DNA of 64,000 nt, from contig CP151667.1 in NCBI GenBank assembly GCA_038400315.1, forward strand, positions 2,181,174 through 2,245,173, written 5' to 3'. Positions within the stretch are counted from its first letter, which is position 1; each line of letters starts with the position of its first letter. Source of the stretch: Isosphaeraceae bacterium EP7. GTDB lineage: Bacteria; Planctomycetota; Planctomycetia; Isosphaerales; Isosphaeraceae. The position numbers and the translations under genes were made by a program. The notes under the pieces were generated by a model, which was not told the origin of the DNA, did not search any database, and saw nothing but the letters and a program-made list of their open reading frames with translations. Below, piece after piece: positions 1-8,793 of this stretch.

Positions 1-212
1 GTCTGGAGCAGGGAGTAGCGCAGTGAGCCGGCGACGCCTGGGGCGTCCACCCCGCGGACGAGGCCGGCGGAGGTGAACCAGTGCGTCATGTCCGTCGCCA
101 GCAGGGCCAGGTTGGCCAGCGCCAGCATGCCGAACGCGATCCGGAAGAGGCCCAGCGGGCGGGCCGAGACCGGGGCGAACCAGAACCGATTCCAGGCACG
201 CAGGGGGTTCAT
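1..212 (-). CDS. HTTM-domain membrane protein (vitamin K-dependent carboxylase-like), N-terminal part
   Basis: Only the first 70 codons lie inside the window; the gene runs off the left edge. The translation from ATG at 212 begins MNPLRAWNRFWFAPVSARPL and continues with a hydrophobic first helix (GLFRIAFGMLALANLALLAT), then a DMTHWFTSAG stretch. A short amphipathic lead, first membrane helix and W-F/T-x-x-G segment are typical of the start of HTTM (horizontally transferred transmembrane) proteins related to vitamin K-dependent gamma-carboxylase, which are common in planctomycetes. The start overlaps the stop of the upstream gene by 4 bp (ATGA), so translation of the two is probably coupled. 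The catalytic part is outside the window, so activity cannot be judged. Family assignment rests on this N-terminal pattern only. Confidence 0.7.
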   Translation of the reverse strand, partial: MNPLRAWNRFWFAPVSARPLGLFRIAFGMLALANLALLATDMTHWFTSAGLVRGVDAPGVAGSLRYSLLQ

Positions 213-760
213 GAGCGGACGTCCTCCGCGGTCGGGAACCGGTAGGTCTGGAGAGTGAACGGTACGGGGGCCAGCAACGGGTCGCGCGGCGGGCCGTTGT
301 AGGCGGGCGGGGGAAGCAGCTGATACCGGAGCTGCACCGCCACCGGGTAGGCCGATCCGGGTAGCTTCAGCTCACGCAGGGCATGCTTGGCGCCCAACAC
401 CCGCAGCGAGTCGCTCTCCTCGGGCGCCAGGCTCGCCGCGAATCGTGCGTGCCGTGCCCGGGTCAGGCCCTGCATCAGGCCAGTGTCGGCATACCTGGGG
501 AACTGGTAGACGTGAAGCATCCCCCGGGCGTCGACGGCGACGGCCTCCAGGGTGAACGTCTCCTTGGTAGGGTCGGCCCCCAGGATGCCCCAATATTGCC
601 AGAGCCCGGTCGGCAGGATGTAACGCCCTGCCCAGGGGGCAAACGCCTGCTTCAGGGCACATTCCGGGGCGTTCCAGGCGACGAGAGCCGCCAGGTGCAC
701 CGCCAAGAAGGCCGAGATGATGCCGCGCCGCAGCACCTGCCCCATCGCCCAACTGCGCAT
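209..760 (-). CDS. membrane-anchored protein of unknown function, partner of HTTM protein
   Basis: The product has 183 aa. A single hydrophobic helix (about residues 14-31, IISAFLAVHLAALVAWNAP) anchors the N-terminus; the rest is a soluble domain with Trp/Pro-rich segments (LPTGLWQYWGILG at about 51-63) and no recognised catalytic motif. The ATG start is supported by AAGGAGG about 9 bases upstream. The 3' end overlaps the start of the HTTM gene by 4 bp, so the two form a coupled pair. Small single-helix proteins are often found next to planctomycete HTTM genes, and I infer that this one acts with the HTTM protein in the membrane; its exact role is unknown. Confidence 0.8.
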   Translation of the reverse strand: MRSWAMGQVLRRGIISAFLAVHLAALVAWNAPECALKQAFAPWAGRYILPTGLWQYWGILGADPTKETFTLEAVAVDARGMLHVYQFPRYADTGLMQGLTRARHARFAASLAPEESDSLRVLGAKHALRELKLPGSAYPVAVQLRYQLLPPPAYNGPPRDPLLAPVPFTLQTYRFPTAEDVRS

Positions 761-888
761 CGGTCCGCTCCTCCTTGAGCCAGTGCCCCCAGTAGGGCGG
801 GCGGACTCTAGAGGAACTCGGACGACCGGTCAAGCTCGACGCGCCGGCAACCCGCGCATGCAACAACCCGACGGGGTCGAGCGGAGTC

Positions 889-1116
889 TCAACCGGCCAT
901 CGGGTCGTCTTCCAGGCTCAGGCCCGCCGCGGCGAGCAGCTCGGGCGGGAATTCGAAGAACCGGCTCAGCAGCCAATCCCGGCCCCAGTCCTCATTCTCG
1001 ATCGCATTGAGCGGCGGCATCCCGGCCATCCCGAACCGCGTCTCGAGTAGCTCATAGGCCTCGGCCACGCCCAGCTCGACGATGGGCGTGAGCTTCGGTC
1101 CGCCGGCGTCCGTCAT
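889..1116 (-). CDS. small acidic protein of unknown function, coupled to the M50 protease
   Basis: The 75-aa product begins MTDAGGPKLTPIVELGVAEA and ends in a leucine-rich acidic segment (RFFEFPPELLAAAGLSLEDD). It has no membrane helix or known motif. Its ATG overlaps the TGA of the M50 peptidase gene (ATGA), a normal arrangement for translational coupling. Third codon positions are strongly GC-rich throughout, as expected for a real gene here. The alternative is a frameshift fusing it to the protease C-terminus: the same frame stays open upstream to about 1443, but the GC3 pattern switches cleanly at the overlap, which favours two genes. Confidence 0.65.
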   Translation of the reverse strand: MTDAGGPKLTPIVELGVAEAYELLETRFGMAGMPPLNAIENEDWGRDWLLSRFFEFPPELLAAAGLSLEDDPMAG

Positions 1117-1922
1117 TGCCAGGAACCACGACCGCCGCGGCGTCCCTGACCCATCTGGGATTCGGCCGGGATCGGGGCCAGCTTCCAGGTGCCGCTGCCA
1201 TAGCTCCACTTCGTCTCTCGCGGGGGTGTCGCCCAGCGGATCCGATGTCCGCGTCCACCGGGAGGGCCGTTCTGGCTTTCGTCGATCACCTGCCGCAACT
1301 CTGCGCCGGCGGCAATATAGATGAACGCGGCCAGGAACATCTGGAGATAGGCCCCTGAGAAGAAGCAGTAGGCGCCAAACGCGACGGCCAGGCCACGCCC
1401 CAGCCCTGCGGCGATCTCGGTGGCACGCACCCGGCCCAGCCATCCGCTGAGCAACGCGCGGAGCACGCGGCCGCCGTCCATGGGGAAGGCGGGGATCAGG
1501 TTGAACAGGCCCAGCACCAGGTTGATCGCAATCAGGCCGGCGACGAACCGCCCGACCAGGCCTTCGGTCTCGAGGCCGATCACCGAAGAGACCGACCAGA
1601 GCATGGCGACGATGAAGAAATTCACCGCAGGCCCCGCCAGCGCGACGAGCAGCTCGACACCCGGCTTGCGCGGCATCCGCTCAAGACGGGCCACGCCGCC
1701 GATCGGGTACAGGGTGATATCGAGCGTCTCGATGCCGAACCGGCGGGCGGTCAGCGAGTGGCCGAATTCATGCAGCAGGACGCAACCGAACATCGCGACG
1801 GTGAAGGCGACGCCTAGGGTGCCGTCAAGATGCGCCGCGTAGGCGAGCAAAATCAGGAAGGTCGGGTGCATGTACAGGTCAATACCCGCGGCACGTCCGA
1901 GCTTCCAGGAGATGGTCTGCAT
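1113..1922 (-). CDS. site-2 protease family (M50) membrane metallopeptidase
   Basis: This 269-aa protein is an intramembrane zinc protease of the SpoIVFB/site-2 group, which cleave transmembrane anchors of signalling proteins. The HEFGH zinc site is at residues 51-55 inside a hydrophobic helix, and the third ligand motif NLIPAFPMDGGR is at 141-152 (Asp149). Four to six membrane helices fill residues 20-215. No PDZ or CBS domain is present; the last 55 residues are polar and end in a basic tail. It overlaps the next small gene by 4 bp. Substrate unknown; no anti-sigma factor is encoded nearby. Confidence 0.9.
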   Translation of the reverse strand: MQTISWKLGRAAGIDLYMHPTFLILLAYAAHLDGTLGVAFTVAMFGCVLLHEFGHSLTARRFGIETLDITLYPIGGVARLERMPRKPGVELLVALAGPAVNFFIVAMLWSVSSVIGLETEGLVGRFVAGLIAINLVLGLFNLIPAFPMDGGRVLRALLSGWLGRVRATEIAAGLGRGLAVAFGAYCFFSGAYLQMFLAAFIYIAAGAELRQVIDESQNGPPGGRGHRIRWATPPRETKWSYGSGTWKLAPIPAESQMGQGRRGGRGSWQ

Positions 1923-2194
1923 GGGGTCGAGTCGTCCTTTCCTGGGGACAATTCCTCACCATCTATTTCGCTCATCGAGGCCGGAAAGTTCAACCCGATC
2001 ACCAAAATCGCGAGCGTCCGCCGGGCGGAAGATGCCCTTGCGGACGACCAAACGCCTTGCCTGCTCTCAGGTTGCGAAACAATCCCCGGCCCAACGCGAC
2101 ATCGAACCGCATCCCCGAATGCCTTCGGATGGGACATGGGTCTCAGCCCATACCGAGCGCACTCTAGGATGACGGCGGGACGAAATCGTCGAAC

Positions 2195-3394
2195 TCATGC
2201 ACGCTCGTCCTGAAGGATCGCCGCGGCATATTGAACCAGGTCGTCGCGTTCGCGGCTGGCCCGTGACAGGCGGTCGAGCCGGCCGGCCTGATGGCAGAGC
2301 TGGGCCAGCGATGGGCAGTTGAGCATCGAGTCGGGGACCCCGGCGAGATGTTCGGCGGCCACGTCAATCGCGTCGTCGATGCGGTCAAGCCGGACGAGCA
2401 ACCGGACCAGGGCTTGCGCCACGGCGGCGTTGTCGTCGCGTCCGTCGGGGTCGGCCGGGACGAGCTTGGACCGGAAGTGTGCCAGGCCTTTCTCGACCTC
2501 GCGGCCCAGCAGCACGCCAAGGTAAGCTGCATGGTCCACGAACACGTCGTCGAACGGGGGCTCCCCCTCGAAACGATGCCTGGCCGAGAGGTTCCGGCCG
2601 TACTCGGTCAGTTCCAGGGCGAGCGCCAGCCCCTCAGCATCGTCGATCAGCAGCGGCGAGTACCGCACGGACGCGGACAGATGCGAGACGTCGATGTGGT
2701 ACGAGTCCTCGGCGAACAGCCATTCACGGCGCGCGATCAAGGCCGGGATGGGCGAACCGTCCGGAGGGAGAGGCTGGCCGCGTCGGGTAATCTCGCCTCT
2801 CAGGTTCTCGACCAGGTGAGCGTGGAGCTGGCGGACGAGCTTACCGGCGCAATGCTGGCGGACGGCCGGGTCCTGCGGCAGACCCTCGAAGGCGGAGATC
2901 GACGAGCAGGTGCCGTAATGCTTCAGGATCAGCTCGAAGCCCTTGCGCGGGGAGACCCCCTGGTTGAACGCGACCTCGACGACCTGCCCCAGCCGCTCGT
3001 CGATCTCGGTGCCGGGGGAGTAGTCCTCGATGGCCCGGACTACCTGGTCGGGCTCGCTGATGGCGCGGAAATAGGGCCAGGCGGCGGCGATCTCGCCGTG
3101 GTCGAGCATCAGCTTGCCGACCTTGCGGATCGACTCGACGTACCGCTCCTCGTAGTGCGTCCGGGTCGGCTCGGGCAGATCGGCCAAGGAACCTGGCTGC
3201 ACCAGGGGCAGGTCGAGCTCATGCCTTGCCCTCAGGAGCATGGCGTCCAGCAGCGGGCGGAACTCGGCGCGCTCGGTGAGCGTCGCGATCAGGGAGTCGA
3301 GTACCGCGGCGGCCCCGGACGCCTTGAGGGCGTCATCCAGGGCTTCGAACGCGGCCTCGCGCCCGGTCTCGGCGGCTGTCGCACTGGCATCCAT
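2195..3394 (-). CDS. conserved hypothetical protein, helical, 399 aa
   Basis: I do not recognise the family. The protein is soluble, without signal peptide or membrane helix, and mostly alpha-helical with many short Leu/Ala/Arg-rich helices, as in TPR-like or HEAT-like solenoids. A central part reads SISAFEGLPQDPAVRQHCAG (about 168-187) and a later part EDSYHIDVSHLSASVRYSPL (about 230-249). Base composition and GC3 are like the neighbours. It starts 37 bp after the stop of the LOG-family gene on the same strand, so the two are probably co-transcribed. Function cannot be stated. Confidence 0.85.
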   Translation of the reverse strand: MDASATAAETGREAAFEALDDALKASGAAAVLDSLIATLTERAEFRPLLDAMLLRARHELDLPLVQPGSLADLPEPTRTHYEERYVESIRKVGKLMLDHGEIAAAWPYFRAISEPDQVVRAIEDYSPGTEIDERLGQVVEVAFNQGVSPRKGFELILKHYGTCSSISAFEGLPQDPAVRQHCAGKLVRQLHAHLVENLRGEITRRGQPLPPDGSPIPALIARREWLFAEDSYHIDVSHLSASVRYSPLLIDDAEGLALALELTEYGRNLSARHRFEGEPPFDDVFVDHAAYLGVLLGREVEKGLAHFRSKLVPADPDGRDDNAAVAQALVRLLVRLDRIDDAIDVAAEHLAGVPDSMLNCPSLAQLCHQAGRLDRLSRASRERDDLVQYAAAILQDERA

Positions 3395-3431
3395 CGGCGG
3401 GTCTCTCCGGGCGGGCGGTTCAACGTCTGGA

Positions 3432-4346
3432 TTACTGGGCGTCGGACTTGCTCGGGTCGATCGCCGTGGCCGGTGCGCCCGGCGGGTCGCTGTCGAGCTT
3501 CGCCCCTTCGGAGCGTTTCCAGGTCGTCCAGCAGCGAGTGTTGTAGCAGTCGACCAGGATATCGCGGGCCTCGTCCACGCTGTCGGTGACGATCAGGAGG
3601 TTGAGGTCTTCCGCGGAGATCGTCCCCTGCTCCAGCAATGTATTCTTGACCCAGTCGATGAGCCCACGCCAGTAGGACTCGCCGAACAGGACGATCGGGA
3701 ACCGGCGGATCTTCTGCGTCTGCACCAGGGTCAGGGCCTCGAACATCTCGTCGAGGGTGCCGAAACCGCCGGGGAAGATGACGAACCCGTTGGCGAACTT
3801 GACGAACATCGTCTTCCGCACGAAGAAGTAGCGGAAGTCGATCGACAGGCTCAGGTACGGGTTGTGGTCCTGCTCGAAAGGGAGCTCGATGTTGCAGCCG
3901 ATCGACAGGCCGCCCGCCTCGAGCGCGCCGCGATTGGCGGCCTCCATCAGGCCGGGACCGCCGCCCGTGATGACGGCGAAGCCGGCATCCACGAGCTTGC
4001 CGCCGAGCTCTCGGGCGGCCTTGTAGTAGGGCGATTCCTCGTTCATGCGCGCCGAGCCGAACACCGCGACCCCCGCGCCAACCTCGGCCAGGGTGTTGAT
4101 CGCGTGCACGAACTCGCTCTGGATGCGCAGCACGCGCCAGGGCTCGCTGTGCGTGAACGCCGCAAGCTCGGGCACCTGGGGGCGTGGGCTGGCGGGGACC
4201 TCGCGGTTGAGCAGTTGCTCGTCCTCGGTCTCCCTGGGCAAGGCACGCGCGTGGGCGCCCACGATCTTGCGTTGTGCCGGGGCCTTCGCCGCCCCGTTGG
4301 ACTTTTGCGGGATCATCCCGCCATTGCCGTCTTGGTCTCTGTCCAT
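3432..4346 (-). CDS. LOG-family (TIGR00730) nucleotide-monophosphate phosphoribohydrolase-like protein
   Basis: The 304-aa protein has a Rossmann-like LOG domain in its last two thirds. Key motifs are ITGGGPGLMEAANRG (126-140), R177-K178, and the signature PGGFGTLDE (192-200), which together form the nucleotide-binding and catalytic site of cytokinin-riboside 5'-monophosphate phosphoribohydrolases, once called lysine decarboxylases. The first 70 residues are polar and variable. The LOG fold hydrolyses the N-glycosidic bond of nucleoside monophosphates; in bacteria without cytokinin the substrate may be AMP or a purine salvage intermediate, so no specific reaction is claimed. It is the first gene of a probable two-gene minus-strand unit. 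Confidence 0.9.
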   Translation of the reverse strand: MDRDQDGNGGMIPQKSNGAAKAPAQRKIVGAHARALPRETEDEQLLNREVPASPRPQVPELAAFTHSEPWRVLRIQSEFVHAINTLAEVGAGVAVFGSARMNEESPYYKAARELGGKLVDAGFAVITGGGPGLMEAANRGALEAGGLSIGCNIELPFEQDHNPYLSLSIDFRYFFVRKTMFVKFANGFVIFPGGFGTLDEMFEALTLVQTQKIRRFPIVLFGESYWRGLIDWVKNTLLEQGTISAEDLNLLIVTDSVDEARDILVDCYNTRCWTTWKRSEGAKLDSDPPGAPATAIDPSKSDAQ

Positions 4347-4795
4347 CGTAAACTGCCGCGTGGTTTCGTTTCGTCCAATCCGACGCCCTCGGATCGCCGC
4401 CGCCCTTCGATGGGCGGATTCGGCGAACTTCGTGCGTCACCGCTCATTCTACGTCCCTCATCCCCGATCGGCCGCCGAATCCGCCGGAACCCCTCCGTCC
4501 TCGGGATCCGGGGGGACCGCCCCGACCATTGATCGGCAACGCGCAACCCCCTGCTATTAGAGGCGTCGCGGCAAGTCGTGACTTCGACAGGTCGGATTTG
4601 AATCGCGACGTATCGTTCTTGTGTCCATTCGCCCCACGCACTTCGAGATTGGATCGCCTCCCACGACATCCATCCATTCTCGACCCGCTCGCCGACCGGC
4701 TCCTGAGTCATTCCCGATCCGTGGCCGATCTGCGTATCATGTGTGTCTGACGTTGGACGAATGCCCGCCCCGCCAAACGAGCCCCGACCGATCCC
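4347..4795. other. divergent intergenic region between LOG gene and hemE
   Basis: This 449-bp stretch separates two divergently transcribed genes and must hold both promoters. No gene or RNA is visible; the short open frames lack the GC3 pattern of real genes here. A TATCAT at 4735-4740 is a possible -10 for hemE, but its -35 (TTCCCG at 4711) is weak and the spacer is 18 bp. Confidence 0.4.
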
Positions 4796-5845
4796 ATGCC
4801 CGACCAGAACGCCCCCTGGCACGACAGCCCGTTCCTCCGTGCCTGCCGCCGCGAGCCCACCGACGTCACCCCCATCTGGCTGATGCGGCAGGCCGGGCGT
4901 TACATGGCCGAGTATCGCGAGGTGCGCGCCAAGGTCGGCTTCCTGGAACTCTGCAAGAATCCGGACCTGGCCACCGAGGTCACCGTCACGGCCGCCGAGA
5001 TCCTGGGCGTCGACGCCGCGATCCTCTTCGCCGACATCCTCCTGATCCTGGAACCCCTGGGCCTCGACCTGGAGTTTGCCAAGGGGGAAGGCCCGGTGAT
5101 CCATAACCCGGTGCGCACGGCCGCCGACGTCGACCGGATCCGCCCGCTGGAGTCGATGGAGCCGCTCGCATACGTCACCGACGCGGTGCGCAGCATCCGG
5201 TCGGCCCTGAATCCGAAGACCCCGCTGATCGGCTTCGCGGGCGCGCCGTTCACGCTGGCCTGCTATGCGATCGAAGGGGGGGGCTCGCGGCACTACGAGA
5301 CGGCCAAGGCCTTCATGTACCGAGATTCCGGCGCCTGGGACGCCCTGATGACCAGGCTGGTCGACGCCACGGTGCTCTACCTGAACGCACAGGCCGATGC
5401 CGGCGCCCAGGTGCTGCAACTCTTCGATAGCTGGGTGGGCGTGCTCGGACCTGACGACTACCGGCAATTCGTCCAGCCGCACATGCGACGGCTGTTCGGG
5501 GCCTTGAAGCCGGGCGTGCCCACGATTCACTTCGGCACCGACACGTCGACCCTGCTGGAGCTCCAGCGCGACGCAGGCGGCGACGTAATCGGCCTGGACT
5601 GGCGCGTCGAGCTGGGCGCGACCTGGGACCGGCTCGGCCCTGGGGTCGCGGTTCAGGGGAATCTCGATCCGGTCACGCTGTTCGGCCCGGTCGCCGAGAT
5701 CGAGCGGCGGGCGGCGCGGATTCTCGACCAGGCGGCCGGGCGGCCGGGCCACATCTTCAACCTGGGCCACGGGATCTTGCAGCACACGCCGGTGGACAAC
5801 GTCAAGGCGCTGATCGACTTCGTGCACGGCTACCGGCCTCATTGA
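4796..5845 (+). CDS. hemE: uroporphyrinogen decarboxylase
   Basis: HemE removes the four acetate carboxyls of uroporphyrinogen III to give coproporphyrinogen III in the cytosol. The 349-aa length is normal. The N-terminal signature PIWLMRQAGRYM (26-37) carries the substrate-binding arginines, and the second signature lies around GFAGAPFTLACYAIEGGG (about 143-160). DTST and LDWRV segments of the TIM barrel and the C-terminal FNLGHGI motif (about 321-327) are intact. It heads a three-gene heme cluster hemE-hemH-hemG on the same strand, with hemH 112 bp downstream. Confidence 0.98.
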   Translation: MPDQNAPWHDSPFLRACRREPTDVTPIWLMRQAGRYMAEYREVRAKVGFLELCKNPDLATEVTVTAAEILGVDAAILFADILLILEPLGLDLEFAKGEGPVIHNPVRTAADVDRIRPLESMEPLAYVTDAVRSIRSALNPKTPLIGFAGAPFTLACYAIEGGGSRHYETAKAFMYRDSGAWDALMTRLVDATVLYLNAQADAGAQVLQLFDSWVGVLGPDDYRQFVQPHMRRLFGALKPGVPTIHFGTDTSTLLELQRDAGGDVIGLDWRVELGATWDRLGPGVAVQGNLDPVTLFGPVAEIERRAARILDQAAGRPGHIFNLGHGILQHTPVDNVKALIDFVHGYRPH

Positions 5846-5957
5846 ACGCGGGATACGCCCGAGTCGGCCATTCGACGGCCGCGGGCCGGTTGAATACAAT
5901 GGCCGGAATCCGGTCCCCGAATCCGGCCCTCCCAGCGCATCGGACGCCGAGCTTCCC

Positions 5958-6917
5958 ATGACCCAACCCTACGACAGCGTCCTGCTGATGGCCTACGGCG
6001 CCCCCGAGTGCATGGAGGACGTCCGCCCATTTCTGGACAACGTCCTGCGCGGCCTGCCCGTGCCCAAGGAACGCTATGAGACGGTCGTCCATCACTATGA
6101 GCTGATCGGCGGCAAGAGCCCGCTCAACGAGCTGACCGACCGCCAGGCGAAGGGGCTGCGGGCCTGGCTGGCCGAGCACGGGCCGGAGTTGCCGGTGTAC
6201 GTCGGGATGCGGTTCGCCAAGCCGTACATGTTCACGGCGGTGCGCGACATGATCAACGACGGCCGCAAGCGAGCCATCGGCATCATCATGTCTCCTTATC
6301 AGAGCGAGCCGAGTTGGGAGAAGTACCAGGAGACCGTCCGCGAGGTGCTGGAGGCCGCAGGGCAGGACGTGGCGCCTCGGGTCGACTTCGTCACCCCCTG
6401 GTTCGACAGCCCGCTCTTCGCCGAAGCCCAGGCCGACCGGGTCCGTGCCGCTCTCGACAAGATCCCCGCGGAGCGCAGGGACCGCGCCGAGCTCGTCTTC
6501 ACGGCCCATTCGATCCCCGTCCGAGTCGCGGCCAGGTGCCCGTATGCCCAGCAGATCGAGGCCGCCTGCACTGCCGTGGCCCGGAGGCTCGGCGACAGGG
6601 CATGGCGGCTCGCCTGGCAGAGCCGGAGCGGCAACCCGCGCGACCCCTGGCTGGAGCCCGACGTCAACACGCTGCTGCCCAAGCTGAAGGAATCAGGGGT
6701 TGAGGACGTCGTGACTTGCCCAATCGGATTCATTTCCGACCACGTCGAAGTCATGTATGATCTGGACATCGAGGCTGCGCAGGTGGCCCGGGACGCGGGC
6801 CTGGGCTATGTCCGGGCCGAGACCGTCAACGACCACCCAACATTCATCCATGCCCTTGGCGAGCTGGTCGCCGGGGCGGTCGCCGGATCCAGGGAAACCG
6901 TGGCTGTGGGTGCCTGA
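5958..6917 (+). CDS. hemH: ferrochelatase (possibly coproporphyrin-type)
   Basis: The 319-aa enzyme inserts ferrous iron into a porphyrin. The catalytic His184 sits in FTAHSIPV (181-188) and the acidic partner Glu264 in GFISDHVEVMYDLD (257-270). QSRSGNPRDPWLEPDV (221-236), the early DVRPFLDNVLRG (21-32) and the HSIP form instead of HGIP resemble the ferrochelatases of Actinobacteria, which act on coproporphyrin III (CpfC). The enzyme may therefore belong to the coproporphyrin-dependent route; that is inference, as no chdC/hemQ is in the window. Its TGA abuts the ATG of hemG directly (TGAATG), so the two are translationally coupled. Confidence 0.96.
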   Translation: MTQPYDSVLLMAYGAPECMEDVRPFLDNVLRGLPVPKERYETVVHHYELIGGKSPLNELTDRQAKGLRAWLAEHGPELPVYVGMRFAKPYMFTAVRDMINDGRKRAIGIIMSPYQSEPSWEKYQETVREVLEAAGQDVAPRVDFVTPWFDSPLFAEAQADRVRAALDKIPAERRDRAELVFTAHSIPVRVAARCPYAQQIEAACTAVARRLGDRAWRLAWQSRSGNPRDPWLEPDVNTLLPKLKESGVEDVVTCPIGFISDHVEVMYDLDIEAAQVARDAGLGYVRAETVNDHPTFIHALGELVAGAVAGSRETVAVGA

Positions 6918-8450
6918 ATGAAGACGGGGCAGGGCGACGACATCAGGGATGACGACGACCGGGGCGGGAACCGCCGGACCGATCGCGCCACGGCGGGCGC
7001 ACGCGGCCGCGTCGTGGTCATCGGCGGCGGCCTGACCGGACTGGTCGCCGCCAGGCGCATCGCCGAGCGTGCCCAGTCCCTGCGCCGGCCCATCGAGGTC
7101 GTCGTGCTGGAGGCCAAGGACCGCGTCGGCGGGGCCATCTGGACCGACCACGTCGACGGCTTCACCCTCGAAGGGGGGGCCGACTCGTTCATCACCAATA
7201 AGCCCTGGGCCGTCGACCTCTGCCGCGCCCTGGGCCTGGGCGACCAGCTCATCGGCACAGACGAGCACCATCGGCGGTCATTCGTGGTCGGCAAGGGAAG
7301 GCTGCTGCCGGTCCCCGAGGGCTTCGTGCTGATGTCTCCCCGGCGCCTGATGCCGCTGCTGACCTCGCCGATCCTCTCCTGGAAGGGGAAGATCAGGGCC
7401 CTGATGGACCTGGTCCTGCCGCGCAAGGCCGACGAATCCGACGAGAGCCTGGCCTCGTTCGTCAAGCGTCGGCTCGGCCGCGAGGCCCTCGACCGACTGG
7501 TCCAGCCCCTGGTCGGCGGCATCTATACGGCCGACCCCAATGACCTGAGCCTGAAGGCCACCCTGCCGCAGTACCAAGCGATGGAACGCGAGCACGGCAG
7601 CTTGATCCGCGCCGGCCTGAGGCAGGCCAGGCTAGGCAAAGGAGTTGACGCCAACGCGTCGGGTGCCCGTTACGGCCTGTTCGTCAGCCTGATCGACGGC
7701 ATGGACACACTTCCCAGGGCCCTGGCCGCCAGCCTTCCCGATGGCGCCCTGAGGCTCAGGAGCCCGGTGCGACGAGTGGGCCGGCCCGACTCCAAGTCGG
7801 AAGGCCTCTGGCGAGTCGATATGCTCGACGGCCCGCCGATCGACGCCGCCGCCGTGGTCGTGGCCACCGAGAGCCACGCCTCGGCCCGCCTGCTCGACGG
7901 CCTCGACCCCGAGTTGGCCCTGCACCTGCGGTCGATCCCTTACGCTTCCAGCGCCATCGTCAACATCGCCTTCCGTCGCGACCAGATCGCGCACCCGCTG
8001 GACGGCTTCGGCGTGGTGGTCCCGGCCATCGAGAACCGGGGGATCCTGGCCGTCTCGTTCACCAGCGTCAAGTTCCCCAGCCGTGCCCCCGCCGGCACCG
8101 TCCTGATGCGTGTCTTCGTCGGCGGGGCCACTCAGCCGCACCTCTTCGACCTCGACGACGCCGCGATGCTCGACCTCGTCCGCGCCGAGCTCGCCGACCT
8201 CATCGGCACCACCGGCGAGCCTATCCTCGCCCGGGTCGGCCGCCACGCGCGGGCGATGCCCCAGTACACCCTGGGCCACCTCGACCGGGTCGAGGCGATC
8301 CAGACGAAAGCCGCCCGCCACAGCGGCCTGATCCTGGCCGGCAACGCCTTCCACGGAGTCGGGGTGCCCGACTGCGTCCGCTCCGGCGAACTCGCCGCCG
8401 AGGCCGTCCTCGTCGCATTGGCCGACCCGGCCAACATCGCCGCGGCCTAA
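6918..8450 (+). CDS. hemG: FAD-dependent porphyrinogen oxidase (HemY/CgoX type)
   Basis: The 510-aa flavoprotein oxidises protoporphyrinogen IX, or coproporphyrinogen III in CgoX enzymes, to the porphyrin with oxygen. After a polar 30-residue lead comes the FAD-binding VVVIGGGLTGLVAARRIAE (32-50), then a GGAIW and EGGADSF segment near 70-95, and the C-terminal FAD-contacting LILAGNAFHGVGVPDCVRSG (about 473-492). The reading frame begins immediately after the hemH stop. Pairing with an actinobacterial-like hemH makes the substrate (proto- or coproporphyrinogen) uncertain. The acidic, Asp/Arg-rich N-terminal extension is unusual but open and in frame. Confidence 0.95.
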   Translation: MKTGQGDDIRDDDDRGGNRRTDRATAGARGRVVVIGGGLTGLVAARRIAERAQSLRRPIEVVVLEAKDRVGGAIWTDHVDGFTLEGGADSFITNKPWAVDLCRALGLGDQLIGTDEHHRRSFVVGKGRLLPVPEGFVLMSPRRLMPLLTSPILSWKGKIRALMDLVLPRKADESDESLASFVKRRLGREALDRLVQPLVGGIYTADPNDLSLKATLPQYQAMEREHGSLIRAGLRQARLGKGVDANASGARYGLFVSLIDGMDTLPRALAASLPDGALRLRSPVRRVGRPDSKSEGLWRVDMLDGPPIDAAAVVVATESHASARLLDGLDPELALHLRSIPYASSAIVNIAFRRDQIAHPLDGFGVVVPAIENRGILAVSFTSVKFPSRAPAGTVLMRVFVGGATQPHLFDLDDAAMLDLVRAELADLIGTTGEPILARVGRHARAMPQYTLGHLDRVEAIQTKAARHSGLILAGNAFHGVGVPDCVRSGELAAEAVLVALADPANIAAA

Positions 8451-8793
8451 TCGGCCTACCCCACCCCCTCGGCCCGGGCAATCGATTCGGCGCGAAGCCG
8501 CCGGGTCAGCCGGAAAGGCCCGGGTAAGGGACTCTAGATCGCCTCGAAATTGTTCGGGGTGAACTCGAATGCGTTGATCAGTCCGCCACGTGGAGATCGA
8601 GCGGCGATGTCATGTCTCGGCGGCCGATTCCCGCGTGTTGACCGAGGCGCCCGGCGGTCGTATCATCTCGTGCTTCGGCTGGGCCTCGCGGCGACGCGGA
8701 GGGCCAGTCTTATCCTGCATCCCGGCGCTCGTGCGAAGACGCGCCGGGGTGGGATCTCTCCCACCTTCCCCTGCGAGAGCGGAGCGCTTCCCC
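8451..8793. other. intergenic region between hemG and acs
   Basis: No gene is supported in these 343 bases. The acs frame is open upstream of its ATG, but the extra residues are not conserved-looking. GGCCCGGG occurs twice (about 8479 and 8517) in the same orientation. No convincing terminator or promoter was seen. Confidence 0.4.

Noticed and set aside
889-1443. Single frameshifted M50 protease extending to 889
   Set aside because: Codon bias switches exactly at an ATGA overlap, which is better explained by two coupled genes.
2291-3589. Long plus-strand frame opposite the 399-aa gene
   Set aside because: No start signal or motif; GC3 pattern supports the minus strand.
8590-8793. N-terminal extension of Acs by 68 residues
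   Set aside because: The extra residues have no family counterpart; the 654-aa start fits the family length.
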